A DNA stretch of 55,219 nt from an uncultured Lachnospiraceae bacterium (GTDB lineage Bacteria > Bacillota > Clostridia > Lachnospirales > Lachnospiraceae): positions 1 to 55,219 of the forward strand of contig CANSPM010000023.1 in assembly GCA_947648875.1 (NCBI GenBank), given 5' to 3'. A model generated the notes under the pieces. It ran no database searches. It worked only from the letters and a program-made list of their open reading frames with translations, and was not told the DNA's origin. This document shows, one piece after another, positions 1 to 7,926 of this stretch. Each line of letters starts with the position of its first letter. The stretch's first letter is position 1. The position numbers and the translations under genes were made by a program.

Positions 1-674
1 CCATGTTTACAAACGCCCGCAATAATGTGAATCGTGTATTTGAGGCAATCGGCTCTTGGTTCGGTGCCAGATGGCAGGATATAAAAAATGCGCTGGCTCA
101 GGTTGTCACCTGGTTTTCATCCACATTTCAAAATGCATATCAGGCGGTGATAAATGCATTTTCGAATGTTGTATCTTTCTTTTCGGGATTGTGGGAAAAG
201 ATTAAGGGTTGTTTTGTGGATGTGGGCGTAAAAATCGGTTCCGCCGTAGGTGATGCGTTTAAAACGGCTATTAATTCCTGCCTGTCAACGATCGAAGGTG
301 TAGTCAATAAATTTATTGGGATGGTTAATGGAGTGATAAAAATAATCAATGCGATTCCCGGTGTTTCCCTAGGACGGATCAATAATTTGACCTTGCCGAG
401 ACTTGCAAAGGGAGGTGTATTGAAAGAGGGCACTGCAATGGTGGCAGAAGCCGGGCCGGAACTGTTATCTATGGTAAATGGGAAAGCGGTTGTTACACCG
501 CTCTCAGGAACCGCGAGAAACAGGGCCTTGGAGGATACCAGCAGCGGCACCCCTATCATTAATCAGAACGTGAATATAACTTGCCCGACCCCGCTCACCC
601 CATACGAAGTAGGCAGACAGACACGCTTACAGACCCGTAGCATAGCCAGGAGACTGAATCCAAGGAGGATATAG
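1..674 (+). CDS. Phage tail tape measure protein, C-terminal part (cut by left edge)
   Basis: The open frame is already running at the left edge, so only the last roughly 224 residues are visible. Tape measure proteins fill the tail tube lumen and set tail length. Visible evidence: long amphipathic and hydrophobic helices (residues about 10-120 of the visible part), then a glycine-rich C-terminal patch with GGVLKEGTAMVAEAGPELL, a pattern common at the end of tape measures where an A-GG then GEAGPE-like motif occurs. It ends 1 base before the Dit-like gene, as expected for a tail operon. The internal ATG at position 3 is probably not the real start. Confidence 0.8.
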   Translation, partial: MFTNARNNVNRVFEAIGSWFGARWQDIKNALAQVVTWFSSTFQNAYQAVINAFSNVVSFFSGLWEKIKGCFVDVGVKIGSAVGDAFKTAINSCLSTIEGVVNKFIGMVNGVIKIINAIPGVSLGRINNLTLPRLAKGGVLKEGTAMVAEAGPELLSMVNGKAVVTPLSGTARNRALEDTSSGTPIINQNVNITCPTPLTPYEVGRQTRLQTRSIARRLNPRRI

Positions 675-675
675 A

Positions 676-1626
676 ATGTCAGATATAAAAGTGGTCTGCA
701 CAAGTGAGAAAAATGTGTCAATTACGTTTACATGGGATAGCTTTACGCCGTTTCACTTGGTAGAAATCGAGGGCATATATGGAATTGAGAGCAATGTGGT
801 TACAAGTGAGAACACAACCATTGACGGGTCGACCTACCAGGGAGCAACGGCCAAAGAACGGCACATTGATCTGACAATAGAAATGGATGGAAACTATGCG
901 GCAAATAGAAATCTTTTATACCGCTGTTTTCAGATAAAGCGTACAGGCACCTTGGAATACATAGAGAATGGGGAAAGTAAGGTAATTAAGTATGAGGTGG
1001 AGGGCATCCTTCCCGGGGAGAGTGTTGGTGTAGTGAGGGATTATACCATAAGTCTGCTCTGCACAGATCCCTACTTTAAAGACTTGACCGATACGGAGAT
1101 AACTATGGCGGCCTGGGTGAGTGATTTCTTTTTTCAGGCAGATTTCCCTGCGGAGGGTATAGAGTTTGGCCATCGTGAAGCCAGCTTTATCAAGGCTATT
1201 GAAAATGACAGTGGGGCAAACAACATAGGGATAACCATTGTATTTTTGTCAGATGGGACTGTGAAAAATCCGGCTATCTATCATACTGAATCCGGTGAGT
1301 TTATTAAAGTGGGATATGAGGGGAATGATTTCGTCATGCACCCGGGACAGTATGTTGTTATAAGCACACACACGGGAAAAAAAGACATTTATCTGATTGA
1401 CGGTGCGTGGCAGGCTGAGATTGAGGAACAACGAAATAAATACGGAATGATCGACTGGGAAAAGGTGGTGGAGAAGTATGGACAGGACATAAATGAGTAC
1501 CAAGACGAGGATGGAGCATTTATCCAGCTACAGAGCGGCACAAATACATTGACCTATACTGCTGAAGCTGGCATTGAATATCTTTCTGTATCCATTTATT
1601 ACCGCATTAATTATCTGGGGGTGTAA
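676..1626 (+). CDS. Distal tail (Dit-like) protein
   Basis: 316 aa. Its position directly after the tape measure and before a Tal-like protein is the normal place of Dit, the ring protein that joins the tail tube to the host-adhesion device. The N-terminal part (about 1-140) carries the beta-rich pattern of the siphovirus tail component family, including a V-G-x-x-R-x-Y-T-I-S-L segment near residue 115-125 and CTDPYFKD at 131-138. The C-terminal half (about 150-316) is longer than a minimal Dit and may carry a galectin-like or carbohydrate-binding insertion, which is inferred from size and beta-like composition only. The AGGAGG site at 662-667 is well placed for this ATG. Confidence 0.75.
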   Translation: MSDIKVVCTSEKNVSITFTWDSFTPFHLVEIEGIYGIESNVVTSENTTIDGSTYQGATAKERHIDLTIEMDGNYAANRNLLYRCFQIKRTGTLEYIENGESKVIKYEVEGILPGESVGVVRDYTISLLCTDPYFKDLTDTEITMAAWVSDFFFQADFPAEGIEFGHREASFIKAIENDSGANNIGITIVFLSDGTVKNPAIYHTESGEFIKVGYEGNDFVMHPGQYVVISTHTGKKDIYLIDGAWQAEIEEQRNKYGMIDWEKVVEKYGQDINEYQDEDGAFIQLQSGTNTLTYTAEAGIEYLSVSIYYRINYLGV

Positions 1627-1629
1627 ATC

Positions 1630-2673
1630 ATGGAAATACATGTCTATGACCGGAACTTTTGCAGACGAGGAACGATCGAGAACCACACAAGCCTACAGTG
1701 GCACAGGAAATACTATGAGTGTGGGACATTTGAGTTGCATGCTCCAATCACGAGTAAGAACTTAAACCTTTTGCAGCCTGGCAATGTCATTGCAATAGGG
1801 AATAAGAAGGAAGCGGCCGTTATCCGTGGAGACCAAACAGAAGAAGAAAGCCCTCTTATAAGTGAAATTGTGAGGAATGGTTATTTCCTCCCGGTATATC
1901 TTGGGGACAGGCTAACCGGGCCGGTATTTAATTATTCTGGGACAGTGGAAGGTGCTATGCGGTTTATGATCGAACGGGCAGGGGAAATCCCCCTTATGCA
2001 CGTAGCGGGCAGCATAGGAGATCAGACGAAAATAGAATTTCAGGCAACTTATAAGAATTTGCTTTCCTATCTGGTAAAACTCGCCCGGTATGCTGAAATC
2101 GGATTCAGGATAACACCAGACTTTAAGAGAAGGAGCATGGCATTTGAGACATACAGGGGCATCGACAGAACCCAGGCGCAAGGAAAAAATCCACATGTAA
2201 TTTTTTCAGAAAGTTATGAGAATCTAAACCAGACAAGGCATAACTATTCAGACGGGGACCATATTACAAAAGTGATTGTCGGCGGCGCAGGGGAGGGAGC
2301 CAACCGCATATTTGTTACAGTGGGTGGCGGCGATGGTTTTGATCTGAAAGAGGCGTTCCTGGACGCAAAGGACATAGATAGGGATAAGCTGACAGATGCC
2401 CAATACCTGGCTGCTTTGCAGATCCGGGGAGAGGAGTTCCTTTTAGAGCATGGAATTTATGAGAACTTTGAGGCGGAGGTGGAGCCAGATGTCAATTTCA
2501 CCTATGGAAAAGACTATGACCTGGGGGACATTGTGACGGTAAAGAAAAAGAAGTGGAGCAAAAGCCAGAACCTAAGGATAACAGAAATATGTGAAGTTTA
2601 TGAATACGGGAAAATGCATATTGTCCCTACTTTTGGACATGCGCTTCCCGTATCAATAAATTGGGACGAATAG
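1630..2673 (+). CDS. Siphovirus Gp37/Tal-like baseplate hub protein
   Basis: 347 aa. The sequence resembles the ReqiPepy6 Gp37-like family of tail proteins, which form the tail tip hub after Dit. Supporting features are the N-terminal EIHVYDRNFCRRGTIENHTS stretch, the central FRITPDFKRRSMAFETYRG segment (about 157-175) and the C-terminal GKDYDLGDIVTVKKKKWS segment (about 294-311), which resembles the end of hub domains. It starts 3 bases after the Dit stop and is followed at once by the next baseplate gene. No peptidoglycan hydrolase domain is visible, so this is the short hub form without a tail lysin. Confidence 0.7.
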   Translation: MEIHVYDRNFCRRGTIENHTSLQWHRKYYECGTFELHAPITSKNLNLLQPGNVIAIGNKKEAAVIRGDQTEEESPLISEIVRNGYFLPVYLGDRLTGPVFNYSGTVEGAMRFMIERAGEIPLMHVAGSIGDQTKIEFQATYKNLLSYLVKLARYAEIGFRITPDFKRRSMAFETYRGIDRTQAQGKNPHVIFSESYENLNQTRHNYSDGDHITKVIVGGAGEGANRIFVTVGGGDGFDLKEAFLDAKDIDRDKLTDAQYLAALQIRGEEFLLEHGIYENFEAEVEPDVNFTYGKDYDLGDIVTVKKKKWSKSQNLRITEICEVYEYGKMHIVPTFGHALPVSINWDE

Positions 2674-2689
2674 GAAGGGGGTGAAAATA

Positions 2690-3625
2690 GTGGCAGTAAA
2701 AGGATATTTCTACAATTCTGTCAACAGGGACCGACTATATAATGGGCAGGACATGAATGAAGATAAAGCCCCCTTTTACAAAGAAGGTGTTGTCTATGGG
2801 CATCTGGCCGTAACAGCCGGAGAAGGCATGACCGTAAACGTGGACGGGGGCAGCAGGACCGGGTACGCATACATTAATTTGCATACTGTGCATAATACAA
2901 CCGTGCTTGAACTGCATGTGAGCCAGGCGAGCGGTACATTGCCCCGTATTGATCGTGTGGTTTTACGGAATAATGAGACGGAGCGTAAACCCAGTATTTT
3001 TATTCTGGAGGGTGCATTCTCATCCAATCCCCGCCCTCCGGAATTGACCAATACGGACGTGATACAGGAGAAATGCCTGGCTGAAATCTATGTGGCAGCC
3101 GGGGCTGTGAAAATTACCCAGGCAGATATAACGGATACAAGGGCCGATACGTCTCTCTGTGGATTTATTGCTTCACAATTCCAGGAATTAGACTTTGAAC
3201 AGCTGGCCACCCAGTTCAACAGTTGGTTTTTGCAAAAAAAGGAAGCAATAGAAAAAGACCATGCGGATTTTGTAAAGGAATATGAGAAATTGACTCAATC
3301 CTTTATGGACAATGAGCAAGCGGAATGGGATAACTGGTTTTGGAGCATACGGGATCTTCTCGCCAAAACGGAGAACGGCGAAATGCTGGAAGAGCTGTTA
3401 AGGATTATCAAAGAGCTATATGAGATCGCAACTCCTAACGATATTGACCAGATCATAGGTGACAGGTATGTGGATGTAGATAGTAGCACAAGTATCTTTG
3501 AGATTGGCACAAACCAGGATATTGATGACATTATTCACGGGGATTACGCTGACACGGATGATACACAAGATTCTGGAAAAGAAGACATAGCGGATATGGT
3601 AAACAGCGCGTTTGCAAGCGCTTAA
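2690..3625 (+). CDS. Phage baseplate/tail accessory protein
   Basis: 311 aa from a GTG start at 2690; this start is preferred over GTG 2681 because AAGGGGGTGA lies at proper spacing before it. The N-terminal 150 residues look like a beta-rich receptor-binding or baseplate domain (YFYNSVNRDRLYNGQDMNE start, then RIDRVVLRNNETERKPSIFI). The middle (about 165-255) is helical and acidic, probably a coiled coil. The C-terminal tail (about 258-311) is very Asp-rich with repeated D-I-D and Y-x-D motifs. It lies between hub and fibre genes, so a role in the baseplate or in fibre attachment is inferred. The family is seen in clostridial prophages but has no assigned biochemical role. Confidence 0.6.
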   Translation: MAVKGYFYNSVNRDRLYNGQDMNEDKAPFYKEGVVYGHLAVTAGEGMTVNVDGGSRTGYAYINLHTVHNTTVLELHVSQASGTLPRIDRVVLRNNETERKPSIFILEGAFSSNPRPPELTNTDVIQEKCLAEIYVAAGAVKITQADITDTRADTSLCGFIASQFQELDFEQLATQFNSWFLQKKEAIEKDHADFVKEYEKLTQSFMDNEQAEWDNWFWSIRDLLAKTENGEMLEELLRIIKELYEIATPNDIDQIIGDRYVDVDSSTSIFEIGTNQDIDDIIHGDYADTDDTQDSGKEDIADMVNSAFASA

Positions 3626-3641
3626 AGAAAGGTATAAAAAT

Positions 3642-4121
3642 ATGGCATACATAACAGTGGAATTATTAGGTGAGTTCGCAAAAAAATTTGCGGACAAGTG
3701 TATTACGATCTTTGCGAAGAAGACTGACATCCCCACGTCACTGCCTGCGTCTGGGGGAAATGCGGAGACAGTGAATAACCATACAGTGAACGAGGATGTG
3801 CCGCAGGGCGCGAAGTTTACGGATACCGTGTACACACATCCTGCATCATCTGGCAGCAGGCATATTCCGTCCGGCGGATCAGAGGGACAGATATTGCGCT
3901 GGTCTGCCGATGGAACGGCTGCATGGGGCGAAGACAGCAACAGTATTTACAGCAATATGGCTGGGGCCAGCGACAGCAAGGGCGGCAGCGCCGGACTGGC
4001 ACCTGCCCCGGAAGCCGGTCAGCAGAACTGTTTTTTGCGGGGAGATGGCATATGGGCGGAGATACAGGATGCAACAATAGCAGATATTGACGCAATAATA
4101 GCAGAAACGTTTGCAGAATAG
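3642..4121 (+). CDS. Phage tail fibre-related protein
   Basis: 159 aa, started at ATG 3642 behind AAAGAAAGG. The first 30 residues are helical ([19 protein letters not shown]). They are followed by a short-repeat region typical of phage fibre connectors, with [20 protein letters not shown] and a [10 protein letters not shown] segment that resembles the trimeric fibre motif found in many tail fibres. The C-terminus has Ala/Ile-rich helical turns. It probably joins the collagen-like fibre encoded next to the baseplate. The fibre assignment rests on motif style and gene order, not on a clear domain. Confidence 0.55.
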   Translation: MAYITVELLGEFAKKFADKCITIFAKKTDIPTSLPASGGNAETVNNHTVNEDVPQGAKFTDTVYTHPASSGSRHIPSGGSEGQILRWSADGTAAWGEDSNSIYSNMAGASDSKGGSAGLAPAPEAGQQNCFLRGDGIWAEIQDATIADIDAIIAETFAE

Positions 4122-4141
4122 AAAGCAGGAGGCATAACAAG

Positions 4142-5302
4142 ATGAGAGTGATAACCACAAATTTGCTGAACCGATTCTGGAAATATGGTGTGAAGCCCAT
4201 TAAGGATGCAGTAGCGACCATGCCACAGGCTATACAGGATTATGTGGCAGCACACAAAACTGAGCTGCAAGGTCCCAGGGGGGCCACCGGTCCCCAGGGC
4301 CCAAAGGGAGATACCGGTGCAACGGGCGCGCAGGGGCCACGGGGCTATACCGGGTCCACCGGTCCCCAGGGCCCAAAGGGAGATACCGGTGCGACAGGTG
4401 CGCAGGGGCCACGGGGCTACACCGGGGCCACCGGTCCCCAGGGACCGAAGGGAAATACCGGCGCAACAGGCCCCCAGGGGCCTAAAGGGGATACTGGAGC
4501 CAGAGGTGCAACAGGCCCGCAGGGACCGTCTGGATCGCCATGGGGGGGCGGCACGTTCAGCGGCAACATCACCGTGCCGTATAACGTACAGGCCCGTTTC
4601 GGGTCTGATAATTCTGCTTGGTGGGTATATGCACCCCAAGCACAAAAATTTTTTTTAATCCCCCAAGAAGGTGATCGTTTCGGGCTGGCGTATGGCGTCA
4701 CGGATAATATTTGGACATTGTGCCCGACGGTCCAAACGGGCACCACGCATTTGGGGACCGGAACCTACAGGTGGGGGCAAATTTACAGTACGGTCAGCAC
4801 TATATCCACATCTGACCGCAATCAAAAAAAGGATATAACCATCCTGGATGAAAAGTACATGGAATTTTTTGAGTTGTTGCAGCCTGTAACATATCGTTTT
4901 ATAGATGGCTCCAGTGGGCGCACCCATGCTGGATTCATCTCCCAGGATGTAGAAGCCGCCATGGCGCAGTGTGGACTGTCAGATCTGGATTTTGCAGGAT
5001 TTTGCAAGGACAAAAAGCAGCGGACCGTCCAGCGCAGGAGTACCCGGCAGATGCTGGATAACCTTGGATGTCCGCTAACGGATGAAAACGGCAATTTCAT
5101 TACAGAGGAATATGAGTACATTACCTATGAAGACGAGCTGGACAGCAACGGCAATCCTGTCTATATCTATTCGCTGAGATATGAGGAGTTTATTGCGCTT
5201 AACACGGCGGTAATCCAGCGGCAGCAGGAGATAATTAGTGGATTGGAACAACGAGTCGATGCCCTGGAAAGAAAGATGGAAGCATTGACGGGCACAGAGT
5301 AA
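4142..5302 (+). CDS. Collagen-like tail fibre with C-terminal S74 intramolecular chaperone
   Basis: 386 aa. Residues about 1-38 are a helical attachment segment. Residues about 40-135 are roughly 30 Gly-X-Y triplets ([17 protein letters not shown] type), which form trimeric collagen-like shafts in phage fibres. Residues about 136-215 form a beta-rich tip. The C-terminal third is a peptidase S74 chaperone: the [10 protein letters not shown] signature puts the Ser-Asp cleavage site at about S224/D225 with K229/K230 following. S74 domains help the fibre trimerise and then cut themselves off. Holin and endolysin genes follow downstream. The last 170 residues are strikingly similar to the fibre encoded on the other strand at 7927-10218. 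Confidence 0.85.
   Translation: MRVITTNLLNRFWKYGVKPIKDAVATMPQAIQDYVAAHKTELQGPRGATGPQGPKGDTGATGAQGPRGYTGSTGPQGPKGDTGATGAQGPRGYTGATGPQGPKGNTGATGPQGPKGDTGARGATGPQGPSGSPWGGGTFSGNITVPYNVQARFGSDNSAWWVYAPQAQKFFLIPQEGDRFGLAYGVTDNIWTLCPTVQTGTTHLGTGTYRWGQIYSTVSTISTSDRNQKKDITILDEKYMEFFELLQPVTYRFIDGSSGRTHAGFISQDVEAAMAQCGLSDLDFAGFCKDKKQRTVQRRSTRQMLDNLGCPLTDENGNFITEEYEYITYEDELDSNGNPVYIYSLRYEEFIALNTAVIQRQQEIISGLEQRVDALERKMEALTGTE
4287..4430 (+). repeat. 72-bp tandem repeat encoding collagen-like triplets
   Basis: Two adjacent 72-bp units, each encoding eight Gly-X-Y triplets ([12 protein letters not shown]... form), are nearly identical at DNA level. Further diverged units continue to about 4530. Such near-exact repeats can gain or lose units by slippage in multiples of three bases, changing fibre length without breaking the frame. 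Confidence 0.75.
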
Positions 5303-5368
5303 ACAGGTCAGAATTTGAACACAAATACAAGTATAGTAAAGACATAAATAAAGGAAGGAGGAGCGAGC

Positions 5369-5809
5369 ATGGAGGAAGCTATTTTATATTTTGTGGATAC
5401 AATGACGCACAATTCTTTTTTTCAGGCGGTTGCCCTGGCCATTGTATTTGACACACTTATGGGACTGTTGAGAGCAGCCAAAGATAAGAGGTTTAACAGC
5501 TGTTTCGGGATCAACGGCGCGATCAGAAAGGTGGCAATGGTAATTTGCACCCTGTTCCTGGGGCTTGCCGACAAGATCATAGGATTAAACCTGATCGGTT
5601 TTATCCCCAAAGATCTGTGGCACATAGTCGGCATGCAGACGCCGGCAGTTATCGGCCTGATGGAATTTTTTGCAATTCTCTTTATTGTGTATGAGATTGT
5701 GAGCATTCTCAAAAATATGGCGCTGGCCAGGTTGCCCGTAAAAGGCCTGTGGGTGAAAGTCAAGGCGTTCCTGTCAAAATACACGACAGAATTGCCTGAT
5801 GATGATTAA
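5369..5809 (+). CDS. Phage holin, phi-29/TcdE-type (holin_4_1 family)
   Basis: 146 aa, AAGGAGGAG ribosome site just before the ATG. Three hydrophobic segments at about 15-35, 55-85 and 90-115, with the family hallmark VFDTLMGLLRAAKDKRFNS near residues 26-44 and a charged C-terminus ending in Asp residues. Holins of this family open the cytoplasmic membrane so that the endolysin can reach the wall. The amidase gene lies just downstream, which completes a lysis cassette. Confidence 0.88.
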   Translation: MEEAILYFVDTMTHNSFFQAVALAIVFDTLMGLLRAAKDKRFNSCFGINGAIRKVAMVICTLFLGLADKIIGLNLIGFIPKDLWHIVGMQTPAVIGLMEFFAILFIVYEIVSILKNMALARLPVKGLWVKVKAFLSKYTTELPDDD

Positions 5810-5840
5810 AAAGTGCAAGACTAAATAGGGAGGAAAAGGG

Positions 5841-5921
5841 ATGGAGGAAAATATGTATAACCAGGTAGAGGATGAAGTCATTCACCCGGACGAAGAAACA
5901 GGGGAGGGAGAGGAATGTTAA
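5841..5921 (+). CDS. 26-aa acidic ORF overlapping the endolysin start
   Basis: ATG at 5841 follows GGGAGGAAAAGGG. The peptide is very acidic (ends DEETGEGEEC) and its stop (5919-5921) overlaps the ATG of the amidase at 5915. This arrangement suggests translational coupling that could tune endolysin output. It is too short for family recognition and could simply be a leader. No function is claimed. Confidence 0.4.
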   Translation: MEENMYNQVEDEVIHPDEETGEGEEC

Positions 5922-7054
5922 AGATCGTGATTGATCCTGGGCATTACACCGAATATAACAAGGGGCATAGCGCCGGATACTATGAAGGAAACGCTGTTTT
6001 TAAGCTCGCACAGTATCTCAAAGATGAGCTACAGAGCGGCACAGACCAGATCAAGGCCATATTGACAAAGAATACAATGGCAGAGAATCCCAGCGTATCC
6101 GAACGGGGCCGGATCGCGGTAAGAAACGGGGCCACCGTGTTTATATCGCTGCACACCAATGCTGTGGGGGATGCGTCTAAGCAGGAAAAGGCCTACGGCG
6201 TGTCTGTCTATCGTTCACTGTTTCTGCCGGACAGTGAGGACCTGGGTCAAAAGTTGGCCAATGCCATTGTGGACGTCATGGCCCCCGTAACCGGCGTTAC
6301 ATATTCCAGGGGCGTATTGACCCGAAAAAGCACAACCGGGAAGGATTACTATGGGGTGATCCGTAGTGCTGTAAACGGCGCCGGGACCATGGCGCAGGCA
6401 TTCGCCGGAACCGTAAAGCATGCCTTTATCATCGAACACGGATTCCACACAAACAGTCGGGAATGTGCCTATCTGGCAGATGACACCAACCTGAAAAAAA
6501 TTGCCAGGGCGGAGGCCTACATTATAAAGGAACACTTTGGCCTTATCGCTGGAAGTTTACCCGATCATGGAGAAAACGTTGGGGGCGGACAGAATAAGCC
6601 CCAGTCGGTTGCCAAGGTGGCAGGCAGCATCAAAGTGATCTATGAGGGGGCGGATGGCCTGAACATCCACACAACACCTGAATGGGGGAGCCGGAATATC
6701 AATAAAAAGAATGGGCCTGTTTATGCCGGGGAAATCTTCAATGTGACAGAAAAAGTAAAGGTAGGCGATGAGGCAATGTATAAGCTGCTCAGTGGTGCTG
6801 GATACATTACAGCCTCAGAAAAATATGTCACATTTATGGCAGCATCTGGGCAGGATAGTCCCCAGGAACCGATAAAGGAGATCCGGACCGGGAATATGGT
6901 GGCCGTCATAAGAAATGTCACCTACACTGGCCGCAGCTTCAAGGCATATTATGACAAATACACCGTCCTGGCTGTGTCCGGAGATCGGGCCGTGATCGGA
7001 GTAGGTAAGGTTGTAACTGCTGCCGTAAACGTAAGAGATATTGCAGTCATATGA
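5915..7054 (+). CDS. N-acetylmuramoyl-L-alanine amidase endolysin (Amidase_3) with SH3-like C-terminus
   Basis: 379 aa. Residues 1-205 are a zinc-dependent Amidase_3 domain that cuts the amide bond between MurNAc and the stem peptide. Zinc ligands and catalytic residues are visible: DPGH (His10), GYYEGN (Glu24), SLHTNA (His80) and IEHGFHTN (Glu174). After a linker (about 206-230), residues about 235-305 look like a bacterial SH3 domain (LNIHTTPEWGSRNINKKNGP), followed by a second beta-rich unit to the end, both likely wall-binding. No signal peptide is present, so export depends on the holin. The ATG lies inside the end of the preceding 26-aa ORF. Confidence 0.9.
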   Translation: MLKIVIDPGHYTEYNKGHSAGYYEGNAVFKLAQYLKDELQSGTDQIKAILTKNTMAENPSVSERGRIAVRNGATVFISLHTNAVGDASKQEKAYGVSVYRSLFLPDSEDLGQKLANAIVDVMAPVTGVTYSRGVLTRKSTTGKDYYGVIRSAVNGAGTMAQAFAGTVKHAFIIEHGFHTNSRECAYLADDTNLKKIARAEAYIIKEHFGLIAGSLPDHGENVGGGQNKPQSVAKVAGSIKVIYEGADGLNIHTTPEWGSRNINKKNGPVYAGEIFNVTEKVKVGDEAMYKLLSGAGYITASEKYVTFMAASGQDSPQEPIKEIRTGNMVAVIRNVTYTGRSFKAYYDKYTVLAVSGDRAVIGVGKVVTAAVNVRDIAVI

Positions 7055-7066
7055 AAAGCGAAGTTG

Positions 7067-7095
7067 AAAGGCGTGTCCGTATGGGACACGCCTTT
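7067..7095 (+). terminator. Rho-independent terminator after the amidase gene
   Basis: A 12-bp inverted repeat (AAAGGCGTGTCC / GGACACGCCTTT with a short loop) starts 13 bases after the amidase stop and would end the tail-lysis transcript. The following T-run is weak, so strength is uncertain. Confidence 0.65.
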
Positions 7096-7134
7096 ATCAG
7101 GTCAGATTTTTCATTCATTTTTATCCCCAATTAT

Positions 7135-7219
7135 AAACCAATATCAGTTTAATATCTTTTAGCTTTTAAACTTTTTTTGGACTATTCTTCTTGACTTTTC
7201 CATAATATCAAATTAGAAT
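7135..7219 (+). promoter_or_regulatory. Promoter and operators of the small HTH gene
   Basis: TTGACT (7191-7196), 17-bp spacer, TAGAAT (7214-7219) is a good sigma-A promoter 20 bases before the HTH start. Upstream lie AAACCAATATCAGTTT (7135-7150) and an imperfect copy at 7168-7183. Both share the AAAC-N8-GTTT pattern seen again downstream of the gene, so autoregulation by the HTH protein is likely. Confidence 0.6.
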
Positions 7220-7239
7220 AGAAAAAAGGAGGTTTGGAC

Positions 7240-7458
7240 ATGCTGACATATAAGATAGATGTAATAGAAACATTGAAAGAATCCGGATATAATAGCACCA
7301 GAATCCTAAAAGAAAATATACTCAGTCAGTCTGCAATGCAGAAATTGAGAAAAGGGGAGATGGTGGGAATAAAAACCCTGGAGCAGATTTGTGAATTGCT
7401 GGACATGCAGCCAGGCAACATAATAAAATACGTCGATAATAAACCAAAAAAAGTTTAA
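7240..7458 (+). CDS. Small Cro/C1-type HTH repressor
   Basis: 72 aa from ATG 7240; a TTG at 7234 is in frame but overlaps the AAAGGAGGT ribosome site, so 7240 is preferred. The protein is a compact helix-turn-helix domain of the HTH_26/XRE kind (Y-K-I-D-V-I-E-T-L-K, then S-Q-S-A-M-Q-K-L-R-K-G-E and KTLEQICELLDMQPGNII). Such single-domain regulators bind palindromic operators as dimers. Candidate operators AAAC-N8-GTTT flank the gene, the second set overlapping its stop codon and the next promoter. It sits after the lysis genes and next to attR, a typical place for accessory (moron) regulators. Confidence 0.8.
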   Translation: MLTYKIDVIETLKESGYNSTRILKENILSQSAMQKLRKGEMVGIKTLEQICELLDMQPGNIIKYVDNKPKKV

Positions 7459-7495
7459 TACAGGCGTTGACAATAAACCAAAAAGAGTTTATAAT
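7441..7495 (+). promoter_or_regulatory. Operator-embedded consensus promoter for the 55-aa gene
   Basis: TTGACA (7467-7472) and TATAAT (7490-7495) are separated by exactly 17 bp. The operator AAACCAAAAAGAGTTT (7475-7490) fills the spacer, and a near-identical copy, AAACCAAAAAAAGTTT, lies at 7441-7456. A repressor bound here would block RNA polymerase directly. The likely repressor is the HTH protein encoded immediately upstream. Confidence 0.75.
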
Positions 7496-7546
7496 TGTAT
7501 TATCAGATGAGGCAAGTAAATCTGAAATACGGAAAGCGAGGATGGA

Positions 7547-7714
7547 ATGGATACAATGACAGACAAACAGGTGAGATTTTTAACATGGCTGATAACCACG
7601 GCAACGGACAAATGTGCATCCATTGAGGAAGTACATGAATTGAATCAGGAAATCAGGAAACATTCCGATGGACTGATAGACTTAGCGGTTAAGAAAGACA
7701 GGGAAGAGGAATAA
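7547..7714 (+). CDS. 55-aa hypothetical protein under repressor control
   Basis: Starts MDTMTDKQVRFLTWLITTAT and ends in a charged helix KKDREEE. It is mostly helical, with one Cys and no membrane segment. It has its own consensus promoter with an operator in the spacer and its own terminator, so it is a stand-alone, regulated mini-operon. A second frame from ATG 7542 gives nothing sensible. Short proteins starting M-T-D-K-Q are common at the ends of Firmicute prophages. Function is unknown; a lysogeny or superinfection role is only a guess. Confidence 0.6.
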   Translation: MDTMTDKQVRFLTWLITTATDKCASIEEVHELNQEIRKHSDGLIDLAVKKDREEE

Positions 7715-7749
7715 CAAAGAGGACGGGCTTGCCACCGTCCTCTTTGTTT
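7713..7749 (+). terminator. Strong rho-independent terminator
   Basis: A 14-bp perfect inverted repeat (AACAAAGAGGACGG / CCGTCCTCTTTGTT) with an 8-base loop and flanking A/T runs. It begins in the stop codon of the 55-aa gene and can act in both directions. Confidence 0.85.
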
Positions 7750-7822
7750 AAATTTTGTCATGAATTTTGTCATGAAATGCTGGAAACGCAGTATTTTACA
7801 GCAATTTGACAGATATTATGAC

Positions 7823-7845
7823 GGGTTCAAGTCCCACCACCAGCA
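7823..7845 (+). other. Probable attR: 3' end of a tRNA-Leu
   Basis: The 23-bp core has the form of a T-loop (GGGTTCAAGTCCC), the 3' T-stem CCCAC and a 7-base acceptor strand CACCAGC plus discriminator A. The matching 5' T-stem would be GTGGG, but the two bases before GGG here are AC, as expected if sequence left of the core comes from phage attP. No full tRNA can be folded from the bases upstream. A plus-strand terminator follows directly, as after a normal tRNA gene. Integration into tRNA 3' ends is common for prophages. The tRNA-Leu identity is inferred from the acceptor sequence only. Confidence 0.5.
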
Positions 7846-7848
7846 GGA

Positions 7849-7895
7849 ACGGCGCAAGACAGAACACAGATTGTTCATGTCTTGTGCCGTTTTTG
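7849..7895 (+). terminator. Plus-strand terminator behind the attR-like sequence
   Basis: ACGGCGCAAGACA (7849-7861) pairs with TGTCTTGTGCCGT (7878-7890), followed by a run of five T. It faces the converging fibre gene that ends at 7927, so it separates the two tail loci. It probably belonged to the tRNA gene whose 3' end is attR. Confidence 0.8.
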
Positions 7896-7926
7896 TCATT
7901 TACAGTGTGCTGGGAACCGCAGCGGT

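Larger units (their letters stand above)
1..7845 (+). mobile_element. Right end of a siphophage-type prophage
   Basis: All genes here read rightward in the order tape measure, Dit, Tal-like, accessory fibre proteins, collagen/S74 fibre, holin, amidase endolysin, small repressor module. This is the normal late tail-plus-lysis order of a siphophage of Gram-positive bacteria. Head genes and any integrase would lie left of the window. The right limit is placed at 7845, where a tRNA 3'-end-like sequence occurs. The prophage call is strong; the exact right boundary is an inference. Confidence 0.8.

Noticed and set aside
7779..7845. Complete tRNA gene
   Set aside because: Only 67 bases separate possible acceptor strands, two of seven acceptor pairs and two T-stem pairs fail, and no D-arm is present; a 3' tRNA remnant at an att site fits better.
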